Assembly (NCBI RefSeq): GCF_004152935.1
Contig: NZ_SETE01000003.1
Coordinates: 186,001-250,000 of the forward strand
Reading direction: 5' to 3'
Origin: Brumimicrobium glaciale
GTDB taxonomy: Bacteria; Bacteroidota; Bacteroidia; Flavobacteriales_D; Crocinitomicaceae
Length of the DNA stretch: 64,000 nt
A program made the position numbers and the translations under genes. Position 1 is the first letter of the stretch. Every line of letters begins with the position of its first letter. The notes below the pieces were generated by a model, which was given only the letters and a program-made list of their open reading frames with translations, had not been told where the DNA came from and searched no databases. This document shows, piece by piece, positions 18,337-25,674 of the stretch.

Positions 18337-18367
18337 CAAAGTTCGATGATATTTTTAGAATAGACAA
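18337..18367 (-). promoter_or_regulatory. Probable rlmN promoter
   Basis: On the minus strand TTG (18365-18367), a 20-bp spacer and GAACTTTG (18337-18344), close to TTG-N19-TAnnTTTG. It decides the rlmN start in favour of the ATG at 18325. Confidence 0.5.
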
Positions 18368-18462
18368 GTAAGGAATGACTTATGTCTAAAATTGGTTGTA
18401 GAAACACAGTTTTCAACCCTGAATTGTGATAAAAGTCACTATTTTATCACTGCTTTTCTTTG

Positions 18463-18470
18463 TATCTTTG
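18463..18470 (+). promoter_or_regulatory. -7 element TATCTTTG directly before the DUF983 start
   Basis: Exact TAnnTTTG match ending four bases before the ATG at 18475. Transcription would begin at or next to the start codon, so the message would be leaderless or nearly so. Confidence 0.6.
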
Positions 18471-18474
18471 CAAT

Positions 18475-18933
18475 ATGGGTTGGAACGAAAGTAGAGTTAA
18501 AAGTGTGTTAACGAATACCTGTCCTAGTTGTCATAAAGGGAAAGTATTTAAGTACAATACTATATTCAATTTAAGGAAGTTCGACAAAATGTATGAGCGT
18601 TGCAGTGAGTGTGGCCACAAATACGAAAGAGAAACTGCCTTTTTCATCGGTGCAATGTATGCATCTTATGGAATTACTGTAGCGATATCAGTAGCTACAT
18701 TTGTTTTGACCTACTTAATTTATCAAGAAACTCCGTATTGGGTTTATATGATAAACATCTTAATTGTGCTTATAATTTTTGCACCATTAAGTTTCCGATT
18801 GGGTCGTTTGGCTTGGATAAACATCTTTACTGGTTATGATCCAAAAGCAATAGAAAAGCACCAACAACAGACCAACGAGAGTTCAACGGCTGTCCCGAAA
18901 AATCGGGAAACACAAATAAATGAACAAGAGTAA
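18475..18933 (+). CDS. DUF983 family membrane protein with zinc-ribbon pairs
   Basis: 152 residues. Two CxxC pairs (C16-PS-C19 and C43-SE-C46) form a short zinc ribbon, followed by ETAFFIGAMYASYG and two transmembrane helices, the layout of DUF983 proteins of Bacteroidota and Proteobacteria. Function is not established. A longer reading from a TTG at 18460 is rejected because it covers the -7 element. The C-terminal 25 residues are polar. Followed 12 bp later by thioredoxin, so probably co-transcribed. Confidence 0.8.
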   Translation: MGWNESRVKSVLTNTCPSCHKGKVFKYNTIFNLRKFDKMYERCSECGHKYERETAFFIGAMYASYGITVAISVATFVLTYLIYQETPYWVYMINILIVLIIFAPLSFRLGRLAWINIFTGYDPKAIEKHQQQTNESSTAVPKNRETQINEQE

Positions 18934-18945
18934 ATAAAAAAGATC

Positions 18946-19242
18946 ATGAGTAGTTTTAATGATATAATTAAAGGAAAAACACCTGTTTTAGTAGATTTCC
19001 ATGCAGATTGGTGTGGACCTTGTCAAACGATGAATCCAATTATTGACGAAATCAAAAATTTGTATGGAGAAAAAATCCGTGTGATTAAAATCAATGTGGA
19101 TAAGAACCAAGCAGCTGCTCAGAAATATAAAGTGCGTGGAGTTCCAACATTTTTATTGTTTAAAGAAGGTGAAATCAATTGGCGTTCAGCAGGGATTCAT
19201 TCTCGAGCAGATTTGAAAGGAGTGATTGATAAGGCGTTGTAA
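18946..19242 (+). CDS. Thioredoxin family protein
   Basis: 98 residues, cytoplasmic, no signal peptide. The active site is W22-C23-G-P-C26 after VLVDFHAD, and the cis-proline is in VRGVPTFLLFK, so it is a complete classical thioredoxin fold slightly shorter than the usual 105-110. Reduces disulfides in target proteins using thioredoxin reductase. Located 12 bp after the DUF983 gene and probably in the same transcript. Whether it is the main cellular thioredoxin cannot be told. Confidence 0.88.
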   Translation: MSSFNDIIKGKTPVLVDFHADWCGPCQTMNPIIDEIKNLYGEKIRVIKINVDKNQAAAQKYKVRGVPTFLLFKEGEINWRSAGIHSRADLKGVIDKAL

Positions 19243-19285
19243 TTGATAATTGATAATTTTTCTAAGAGTAAACCTTTGAATGTAG

Positions 19286-19337
19286 TGCCTTCGACAGTCA
19301 CCGAGGAGCAATCCGTTGACTTAGCCTGTCGAAGGCA
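19286..19337. repeat. TTCGACAG inverted repeat, second copy
   Basis: TGCCTTCGACAG at 19286-19297 and CTGTCGAAGGCA at 19326-19337, 12-bp perfect arms with a 28-nt loop. Same family as 2471-2525 but with a shorter stem and different loop. Confidence 0.75.
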
Positions 19338-19359
19338 ACATCGAAGTCTTTATCGTCAA

Positions 19360-19423
19360 AACGAATTCACCAAATCAACGAATTCACAGATTAACGAATT
19401 CACAGATCAATAAATTTACATTT
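19360..19423. repeat. Short degenerate tandem repeat AACGAATTCACAGATT
   Basis: Three to four copies of a 16-17 bp unit (AACGAATTCACAGAT with variants) just before rnpA; the later units decay to AATAAATTTACA. Probably a slippage repeat in the rnpA upstream region. Confidence 0.6.
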
Positions 19424-19445
19424 TAACAAATCAACGAAAAACAAT

Positions 19446-19453
19446 TACTTTTA
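19446..19453 (+). promoter_or_regulatory. Possible rnpA -7 element TACTTTTA
   Basis: One mismatch to TAnnTTTG, four bases before the ATG at 19458; again implies a leaderless or very short leader. Confidence 0.35.
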
Positions 19454-19457
19454 CGCC

Positions 19458-19838
19458 ATGGACGAAAGTTTCGGTAAGGAATATAAACTGTGCAGTAAAA
19501 AAGTGATGACTTCCATCTTTGAAGACGGAAAACAAGAAAAAGTTTATCCTTTTTTATTGCGTTATCTTGCTGTAGATTTAAAAACAAATACCCGTTTCCA
19601 AATTGTAATTGCCGTACCTAAACGAAAGTTCAAAAGAGCCGTAGACCGCAATAGAATCAAGCGATTAATCCGTGAGGCAGTGCGCAAGAAAAAGCACATT
19701 ATTGAACAATCAATGACTGCTGAGGAACCACAATTAGCACTCTTTTTGATCTACACTTCAAATGAAGAAGAGACCTATCAACGAATCATTAATAAAATAG
19801 AAGCGCTTTTTCTGCGTTTAGTGGAGAGTAAGGCTTAA
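19458..19838 (+). CDS. rnpA: Ribonuclease P protein component
   Basis: 126 residues. Basic protein that binds the RNase P RNA and helps process the 5' ends of tRNA precursors. The RNR signature is present as RAVDRNRIKRLIREAVR near residue 72, preceded by the hydrophobic strand QIVIAVPKRKFK. Length is normal. It stands apart from rpmH, yidD and yidC, its usual neighbours in many bacteria; instead it precedes a C-terminal processing protease. Confidence 0.9.
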   Translation: MDESFGKEYKLCSKKVMTSIFEDGKQEKVYPFLLRYLAVDLKTNTRFQIVIAVPKRKFKRAVDRNRIKRLIREAVRKKKHIIEQSMTAEEPQLALFLIYTSNEEETYQRIINKIEALFLRLVESKA

Positions 19839-19843
19839 TTTTG
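19836..19843 (+). promoter_or_regulatory. -7 element TAATTTTG overlapping the rnpA stop
   Basis: Exact TAnnTTTG match; its first three bases are the TAA stop of rnpA. Lies 40 bp before the protease start. No clear TTG at -33, so it may be fortuitous. Confidence 0.4.
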
Positions 19844-19883
19844 CCCTTTTTCATTACATTAGAAGATTAAAATCAGAATTTAT

Positions 19884-21521
19884 ATGCGATATATTTATGG
19901 AATCGTCTTTTTATTTCTTTTTGGAATAAATAACAATAGTTTTTCACAATCAAACGGTTTTGAGGTCATCAAAAACCTTGAGCTTATTGATTTGATTTAC
20001 ATGAATTTAGATAAATATTATGTAGATGAACCAAAAACGGGTGAGATTTCTAAAGCTGCAATTGACGCAATGTTGCAGGAATTGGATCCTTACACTGTTT
20101 ATTATCACGAATCAAATATTGAAGATTATCGTTTAATGACAACTGGTCAATACGGTGGAATTGGTGCTTTAATTAGAAAATCTGGCGAATATGTTTTTAT
20201 TGCTGAACCGTATGAAAATATGCCAGCTCAAAAAGCAGGTTTAAAGGCGGGAGATAAAATTATATCAATCGACGGAAGAACTATGAAAAGTGTAGCTTCT
20301 GATGTTGTTTCAGATGCTTTAAAGGGATCGAAAGGTTCTTCTTTTATGCTGGAATATGAACGTCCGAATCAAGGCGTAAAAAAAATAAAAGTAGATCGTG
20401 ACGAAATTAAAGTACCAGATGTTCCGTATTTTGGAATGGTGGATGATAAAGGAAAAATCGGCTATATCAAATTGAGTTCTTTTACCCAAACAGCTTCCAA
20501 AAATGTAAAAAGTGCTTTTGAAGATTTGAGTAGTCAAGGAATGGAAAAAATCATTTTGGATTTACGTGGAAATGGAGGTGGATTATTAATTGAATCTATT
20601 GACATCGTAAACTTTTTCGTTGCACAAAATGAAGAAATTGTAAAGACGAAAGGAAGAATCTCAGATGAGAACAGAAGTTATAAAACCAGAAATAATCCGC
20701 TAGATTTAGAAATTCCAATTGTTGTTTTAGTAGATGGATTTTCAGCTTCAGCATCTGAAATTGTTTCCGGATCGCTTCAAGATTTAGACAGAGGAGTTAT
20801 AATTGGAAGCACCACTTTTGGGAAAGGATTGGTGCAAAGAACAATCGATTTGAAGTATGGCGCAAAAATGAAATTAACGATTGCTAAATACTATACGCCA
20901 TCGGGAAGATGTGTTCAGAAATTGGATTATTATCACAAGAATGACGGAAAAGTAGATGAGATTCCTGATTCATTAATTAAGATTTTCCATACCAAAAATG
21001 GAAGAGAAGTGATTGACGGTAGAGGAATAGAGCCAGATATTAGCATCGAAGAAGAAAATTTGGCAAGAATTACGGCTGTTTTAATGGTTGAAAATATCGT
21101 TTTTGATTTCGCAACTGAATTCGCACAGAATAATCCTGAAATTGCCCCAGCAAAAGAATTTAGAATTACAGATAAAATATACAAGGATTTCAAAGGCTAT
21201 GTTTTAAAAAAGGAATTTGAATACAAAACAGCAACTCAAGAATACTTGGAAAGAGTTTTAGAAGCTGCAAAACATGAAGGATACGACAAGAAAATTGATG
21301 GAGAATTTAAAGCACTTCAAAAAGTAGTGAGCGCTTCAAAAGAAGATGATTTAGATTTATTCGAAAGTCAAATTAAAGAATTACTATCCAATGAAATTGT
21401 TTCTCGTTATTACTATCAAGAAGGCCGAGTTTTAAACGCTTTTCAAGATGATCAGCCACTAAAAAAAGCCATTGAAGTGTTAAATAACAAGTCAGAATAC
21501 GAGTCACTTTTAAAACCTTAA
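19884..21521 (+). CDS. S41 family C-terminal processing peptidase
   Basis: 545 residues. N-terminal signal peptide or anchor (MRYIYGIVFLFLFGIN), a PDZ domain around residues 90-170 (GGIGALIRKSGE, AGLKAGDKIISIDGR) and the S41 catalytic domain. The serine is in DGFSASASEIVSG near 285-292 and the lysine in STTFGKGLVQR near 313. These periplasmic proteases recognise hydrophobic C-termini of membrane or exported proteins. The C-terminal 150 residues form a charged helical extension. The O-antigen-ligase-like gene follows after 9 bp, so the two may be one operon. Confidence 0.88.
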   Translation: MRYIYGIVFLFLFGINNNSFSQSNGFEVIKNLELIDLIYMNLDKYYVDEPKTGEISKAAIDAMLQELDPYTVYYHESNIEDYRLMTTGQYGGIGALIRKSGEYVFIAEPYENMPAQKAGLKAGDKIISIDGRTMKSVASDVVSDALKGSKGSSFMLEYERPNQGVKKIKVDRDEIKVPDVPYFGMVDDKGKIGYIKLSSFTQTASKNVKSAFEDLSSQGMEKIILDLRGNGGGLLIESIDIVNFFVAQNEEIVKTKGRISDENRSYKTRNNPLDLEIPIVVLVDGFSASASEIVSGSLQDLDRGVIIGSTTFGKGLVQRTIDLKYGAKMKLTIAKYYTPSGRCVQKLDYYHKNDGKVDEIPDSLIKIFHTKNGREVIDGRGIEPDISIEEENLARITAVLMVENIVFDFATEFAQNNPEIAPAKEFRITDKIYKDFKGYVLKKEFEYKTATQEYLERVLEAAKHEGYDKKIDGEFKALQKVVSASKEDDLDLFESQIKELLSNEIVSRYYYQEGRVLNAFQDDQPLKKAIEVLNNKSEYESLLKP

Positions 21522-21530
21522 AATAACTGC

Positions 21531-23099
21531 ATGCTTAACCGTTTCTTCGGTCCTAAAACACACGACAACATTAATATGTTTGCCGTTTTTGCTCTTGCTG
21601 TTGGAATTCCAGTGAGCAAAGTTGTGATGTCTTTAGCGACGCTGATTTTGGCGGTAAACTTTTTGCTTAATGCGGATTTTAAAGGAGCTTGGGAAAGATG
21701 TAAAAAGAATTTCGTTTTCTGGTTTGTAATCCTTGTTTTAGCGTTTCATCTTTTGGGCTTGCTGTACACAACAGATATGTCCTACGCCTTACGAGATTTG
21801 AATACCAAGCTTCCATTTTTAGCGATTCCAATCGTTTTGATCGCTTATCCAATTAAAGAGCGGTTTTTAAACTACGTTTTTTATGGTTTCTTAATCGCTT
21901 TATTGATTACCTCATTTGTGAATATCAAGTTCATGTTGGGCAATGAAGCAGAAGACTATAGAGATTTCTCTCTTTTCGGCTCACATATCCGATATGGTTT
22001 GCTCATTGTAACAGGTACATTACTGTCGATTTATTTGCTTTTACAAAACAGGAAAATGTGGATTATTTATGTGATTCTAATTTCTTGGTTTTCCTACTAC
22101 ACTATTACAAGTCAGGTTTTTAGTGGTTACGTAGCGCTTTTATTTCTTCTCTTGGGTTGCTTTATTTATTTTATCAAAACAGTTAAATCCAATTCTATAA
22201 AAGTGATTACTGCCGTTTGCTTTCTAAGTATTTTAGGAATTGGAGTATTCAAATTGTATGATTATTTAGTTCCTGATGAACCTTTCGCAGCGTTTAAAAA
22301 CCTTCCGGAATATAGTGAAAATGGAGAAAAATATTTTAACGATACAACTTCTTTGTGGTTTGAAAATGGACATCATGTTTTATCTTTAATTGCTGGAAAT
22401 GAATTAGAAAAAGCATGGAATAAGCGTTCAGAAATAGATTTTCGCGAAAAGTTAGATACCGGATATGATTTAAAAGGAATTTTACTCCGCTACATGACGT
22501 CAAAAGGACTAACCAAAGACAAAGCAGGAATGGCATCTATGTCGGATCAAGACATCAAGAATGTAGAACAAAGTATGTCATCGATTCGCCATACTTACGG
22601 CACTTTTGAATCTAGATTAGCAGGATTAAGAAATGAAGTTTTTCATTATTCAATAGGTGGAGATCCCGACGGAAATTCATTATTACAAAGGTTTGAACAT
22701 TGGAAAACAGGGAAATTAATCATCAAAAACAATTGGTTAATTGGAGTTGGAACTGGCGATTTACAAGAAGAATTTAATCAAGCTTACATTCTGTCTAACT
22801 CGCAATTGGATGAAGTACATTGGAACCGAGCACACAATCAATTCATGACTTTTTGGATCAGCTTTGGAATCTTTGGATTTGTTGTCTTTACCGGATTTTG
22901 GCTTTGGTTTTTATGGAGAAATATCAAGCTAAACAACCTTATTGGTATATGTTTTACTTTAATAGCAATTGGTTCATTCTTATCCGAAGACACCATCGAA
23001 ACGCAACAAGGAGTAACTTATATTGCTTTTTTCTTAGGTATTTCGGCTTTGATGAATTTTTGGAAAAAGAACAAAGAACAAATAATTAAAAATGAATAA
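21531..23099 (+). CDS. O-antigen ligase/Wzy-like polytopic membrane protein
   Basis: 522 residues with about ten hydrophobic helices and one large soluble loop (about residues 245-400). The region after the loop contains NWLIGVGTGDLQEEF and NRAHNQFMTFWISFGI, the G-G-D and H-N-x pattern of the O-antigen ligase/polymerase superfamily. Such proteins transfer or polymerise polysaccharide at the periplasmic side. It lies far from the 1-10 kb polysaccharide cluster. Ligase and polymerase cannot be distinguished from sequence. Confidence 0.75.
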   Translation: MLNRFFGPKTHDNINMFAVFALAVGIPVSKVVMSLATLILAVNFLLNADFKGAWERCKKNFVFWFVILVLAFHLLGLLYTTDMSYALRDLNTKLPFLAIPIVLIAYPIKERFLNYVFYGFLIALLITSFVNIKFMLGNEAEDYRDFSLFGSHIRYGLLIVTGTLLSIYLLLQNRKMWIIYVILISWFSYYTITSQVFSGYVALLFLLLGCFIYFIKTVKSNSIKVITAVCFLSILGIGVFKLYDYLVPDEPFAAFKNLPEYSENGEKYFNDTTSLWFENGHHVLSLIAGNELEKAWNKRSEIDFREKLDTGYDLKGILLRYMTSKGLTKDKAGMASMSDQDIKNVEQSMSSIRHTYGTFESRLAGLRNEVFHYSIGGDPDGNSLLQRFEHWKTGKLIIKNNWLIGVGTGDLQEEFNQAYILSNSQLDEVHWNRAHNQFMTFWISFGIFGFVVFTGFWLWFLWRNIKLNNLIGICFTLIAIGSFLSEDTIETQQGVTYIAFFLGISALMNFWKKNKEQIIKNE

Positions 23100-23140
23100 T
23101 TAAAAATGAAAAATGCGTGGTCAACGTAATTTTTCACTTT

Positions 23141-23216
23141 TCATTTAAAATTATCATTTTCCAATTCACTTTAGTTTGACTATAATTAGATTTTAAAAAC
23201 AAATCAGATTTTTAAA
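23141..23216. repeat. Direct repeat upstream of ssb, distal copy
   Basis: Shares TCATTTAAAA, TATCATTT, CAATTC and ATTTAGATTTTAAAAACAA-type text with 23405-23484. In the 405-bp spacer 23100-23504 the two copies, several TTTTCATTT runs and the GATCCTTC fragment at 23293 are all I see. Confidence 0.55.
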
Positions 23217-23292
23217 GTGAAAAAATAATTAAAAATGCTTATCCTCTTCTTTACCCCAAAACATTTACAAACTGAACAATTGGTAATACATA

Positions 23293-23330
23293 AGAGATCC
23301 TTCATCCGATGGATATCGGATCGAAAAATT
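23293..23330. repeat. GATCCTTC element fragment
   Basis: AGAGATCCTTC followed by ATCCGAT-GGAT-ATCGGAT, a 7-bp hairpin; the CAGGATGACA end seen in other copies is absent. Confidence 0.5.
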
Positions 23331-23404
23331 AAAGATTTGTGATTAGCACAGTTTTCCATTTTTCATTTATCATTTTTCACTTTTCATTTAAAAACTTTCA
23401 TTTT

Positions 23405-23484
23405 TCATTTAAAAACTATCATTTGTCAATTCCTCCCTGATTAACTATATTTAGATTTTAAAAACAACTCAGACTTATAAAAAT
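23405..23484. repeat. Direct repeat upstream of ssb, proximal copy
   Basis: Second copy of the 23141-23216 segment, ending 20 bp before the ssb ATG, so the duplicated unit probably includes the ssb promoter region. Confidence 0.55.
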
Positions 23485-23504
23485 TCAAAAAGAAAAACAC
23501 AAAC

Positions 23505-23951
23505 ATGGCAACGGTATTTGAGACAAGATTAATAGGTAATTTAGGTAAAGACGCAACAGTTAGAAAAATGGACAGAGGAGTGGTTGCAATTAACTTTCCA
23601 GTAGCTCATAATAAAAATTGGAGGGACAAAAGAACTGGAGAATCGCGCACAAAAACTACTTGGGTGAATTGCACCATCTGGAAGAAAGAAGGCTCTAATA
23701 TGAGAATTCTAGATTTTCTAAAAAGTGGAGCTTTAGTCGAAATCGTTGGGACACCTTATGCTAAAGCATTTCAACAAGAAGATGGAACAATCAAAACTGA
23801 AATTCGATTAAATATTGCCAGAACTAATATTCTAAGATCAAGTAAAAATACCACCGCTTCATCGGATGATGATTTCAATGAGGAAAATGATAATAATGAC
23901 GATTTGTATGGTGGAATGGATGAGTTTACGCTTAATGAAGATGATTTTTAG
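23505..23951 (+). CDS. ssb: Single-stranded DNA-binding protein
   Basis: 148 residues: an OB-fold (about 1-108, beginning ATVFETRLIGNLGKDATVR, with WVNCTIWKKEG in the DNA-binding sheet) and an acidic tail of Asp/Asn/Glu ending NEDDF. It binds single-stranded DNA and recruits partners through the tail tip. The tip ends in DDF rather than the common DDIPF or DLPF, so partner binding may differ; a second SSB elsewhere is possible. Monocistronic. Confidence 0.9.
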   Translation: MATVFETRLIGNLGKDATVRKMDRGVVAINFPVAHNKNWRDKRTGESRTKTTWVNCTIWKKEGSNMRILDFLKSGALVEIVGTPYAKAFQQEDGTIKTEIRLNIARTNILRSSKNTTASSDDDFNEENDNNDDLYGGMDEFTLNEDDF

Positions 23952-24045
23952 GCTTTTATAAAAGGAACCAAACCATTTATGGAACGGAAATTGATTATTT
24001 GAAATTAGTTTAAAAAAATTCTATATTTACTTAAAAAATAAGACG

Positions 24046-24342
24046 ATGAAAAAATCAATGATATTATTAGGAGCTTTTGCATTATTGTTAGCTGCTCCAT
24101 CTTTTGCTCAAGAAAAAAAACGAGAATTGTCTAGAACTGTGAAAGCAGAACCTATGAAAGAAGAGACGGTTAAGTTAAAGAAAGCACGATCTTCAAACGA
24201 AGAACTTATTGCGAAACCTCAAGCTGAAACTAAAGAGGTTACTGAGCCAAAAGTTGTAAAGAAAAAAGCAAGAAACATTGAGCCTGTAAAAAGCGAAAAA
24301 TTGAAAAAAGCTGAACCAATACGAAAAGAAGAGAGTAATTAA
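24046..24342 (+). CDS. Small secreted Lys/Glu-rich protein
   Basis: 98 residues. A clear signal peptide (MKKSMILLGAFALLLAAPSFAQ) precedes a low-complexity mature part of Lys, Glu, Val and Pro with repeated KKAR and EPVK-type blocks. No domain recognised; probably a disordered periplasmic or secreted protein. It has its own -7-like TATATTTA about 20 bp upstream and a hairpin terminator after it, so it looks like an expressed single-gene unit. Confidence 0.65.
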   Translation: MKKSMILLGAFALLLAAPSFAQEKKRELSRTVKAEPMKEETVKLKKARSSNEELIAKPQAETKEVTEPKVVKKKARNIEPVKSEKLKKAEPIRKEESN

Positions 24343-24369
24343 TTCTCACTAAAATATTTAATTTATAAA

Positions 24370-24399
24370 GAGCAGTTCCCGAAAAGGACTGCTTTTTTT
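24370..24399 (+). terminator. Rho-independent terminator
   Basis: GAGCAGTTCC pairs with GGACTGCT (one bulged T), followed by a run of seven T. Lies 28 bp after the stop of the Lys/Glu-rich protein gene. Confidence 0.75.
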
Positions 24400-24453
24400 A
24401 TATCTTCAAACCCATTTTCAGAAATTGGTATCACACAGAATTGCATTATTGAT

Positions 24454-25236
24454 ATGAGAACAAGGTTTTATTATTTAATGGAAATTCAATACTTGGGATT
24501 TCGTTATCATGGTTGGCAAAAACAACCCAACGTAATCACAGTACAAGAAATGATCACTAAAACCCTTAATTGGGTGCTGCCAGACACAGCAAGCAAAGTT
24601 TTAGCTTCCGGAAGAACAGATGCAAAAGTTTCCGTTAATCATACATTTATTGAGGTTTTTACTGATCAAAAAATTGAGGATTTAGATTTTTTTTTAAAGG
24701 ATTTTAATAACAATTTGCCTGCCGATGTAAAAGCGCTTTCCGTTGAACCAACGAATGCAGAATTCAATATTATTCAATCAGAAAAAGTAAAGGAATATCA
24801 TTATTATTTCGCTTACGGAGAAAAGTTCCATCCGTATTGTGCGGCTTTTATGTGTAATATCTTAAGTGATTTAGATATAGAAATAATGCAAAAAGCAGCA
24901 GTGTTATTTGTGGGTAAACGAGATTTCTATTCCTATACGTTTCGACCTAATCCTGAAACAAAAACAATTGGTGAAGTACTTTCTTGCGAACTCATAGAAA
25001 ATACAGAACTCACAGCATCATTTTTCCCAGAGAAAAGTTTCGTAGTAAAAGTCCGAGGAATAGGGTTTAAGAGAAATCAAATAAGATTAATGATGGGAAT
25101 GCTCTTCGAACTAGGTCAGCATGAAAAGACTTGGGAAGAGTTTTTGGAGACGCTTGACGGAGAGAATCGAGTTAAATTGTCTTATAATGCTCCGGCTTCG
25201 GGCTTGCAGTTGCATGAAGTTGAGTTCCTAAAGTAA
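24454..25236 (+). CDS. truA: tRNA pseudouridine synthase TruA-like
   Basis: 260 residues, cytoplasmic. Begins with the family strand YYLMEIQYLGFRYHGWQKQP; the catalytic Asp is in LASGRTDAKVS near residue 55. Converts uridines 38-40 of tRNA anticodon stems to pseudouridine. The second half has HYYFAYGEKFHPY and RGIGFKRNQIRLMMG, the family's C-terminal motif. Bacteroidota often carry more than one TruA-like gene, and this copy is slightly divergent, so exact positions modified are inferred. Confidence 0.85.
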   Translation: MRTRFYYLMEIQYLGFRYHGWQKQPNVITVQEMITKTLNWVLPDTASKVLASGRTDAKVSVNHTFIEVFTDQKIEDLDFFLKDFNNNLPADVKALSVEPTNAEFNIIQSEKVKEYHYYFAYGEKFHPYCAAFMCNILSDLDIEIMQKAAVLFVGKRDFYSYTFRPNPETKTIGEVLSCELIENTELTASFFPEKSFVVKVRGIGFKRNQIRLMMGMLFELGQHEKTWEEFLETLDGENRVKLSYNAPASGLQLHEVEFLK

Positions 25237-25246
25237 GGTGAAAAGG

Positions 25247-25330
25247 TGACGCGGAGTTACGCAAAGTTTTCGCAGAGGCTCGCAAAGGTAGAGGAGTTAT
25301 GAAGGTAAGGTAGCGCAGAGTTTAGCAAAG
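25247..25330. repeat. CGCAGAG/CGCAAAG repeat cluster, outer left arm
   Basis: Repeated short units (CGCGGAGTTACGCAAAG, CGCAGAGGCTCGCAAAG, GCGCAGAGTTTAGCAAAG) in plus orientation. The same text occurs inverted at 25571-25669 and again at 29903-29940. Confidence 0.7.
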
Positions 25331-25377
25331 AAAAAAGGAGAACGTTTGTAAAATATAAATTTATAGTTTTAAAAAGA

Positions 25378-25427
25378 GATCCCTCAATCATCAAAATCGA
25401 AGATTTTAAATGCTTTTCGGGATGACA
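25378..25427. repeat. GATCCCTC...GGATGACA element, inner left arm
   Basis: From GATCCCTCAATC to TCGGGATGACA with an internal A/T hairpin (AAAATCGAAGATTTT). Same family as 14575-14622. Confidence 0.7.
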
Positions 25428-25445
25428 AGTTACATAGTTTTAAAG

Positions 25446-25504
25446 TCAAAAAAGAGGAGGAAGACATTGAAGCATAGCTTCAATGTCTTCCTCCTCTTTT
25501 TTGA
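25446..25504. terminator. Perfect 59-nt hairpin, likely bidirectional terminator
   Basis: Arms 25446-25473 and 25477-25504 are perfect 28-bp complements around a 3-nt ATA loop. The left arm is purine-only for much of its length (AAAAAAGAGGAGGAAGA) and the ends are A6/T6 runs. It lies midway between convergent truA and alaS in the 438-bp gene-free spacer 25237-25674. Architecture matches 14642-14700 although the internal sequence differs. Confidence 0.78.
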
Positions 25505-25520
25505 TACCCCACCTCCTAAC

Positions 25521-25560
25521 CTGTCCTTCCGGATGAAGTGAAACGACTGAGGAATCTCTT
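25521..25560. repeat. GATCC element, inner right inverted arm
   Basis: CTGTCCTTCCGGATGAAG...ACTGAGGAATCTC, a degenerate inverted counterpart of 25378-25427. Confidence 0.6.
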
Positions 25561-25570
25561 TAACTTTCTT

Positions 25571-25669
25571 TCTCTGTGCCTTCTTTGCGAAAACTCACAG
25601 TAACGCTGCGTAATTCTTTTCTTTCTTTGCGAATCTCTGCACCTTTGCGAATCTCCGCGTAATTCTTCT
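25571..25669. repeat. CTTTGCGAATCTCTGC repeat cluster, outer right arm
   Basis: Reverse-complement version of the 25247-25330 units (CTTTGCGAATCTCTGC, CTTTGCGAATCTCCGC and relatives), ending just before the alaS stop. Confidence 0.7.
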
Positions 25670-25674
25670 AATCC

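Noticed and set aside
25446-25504. Attenuator or riboswitch upstream of alaS
   Set aside because: The hairpin lies downstream of alaS, which is on the minus strand; it can only act at 3' ends.
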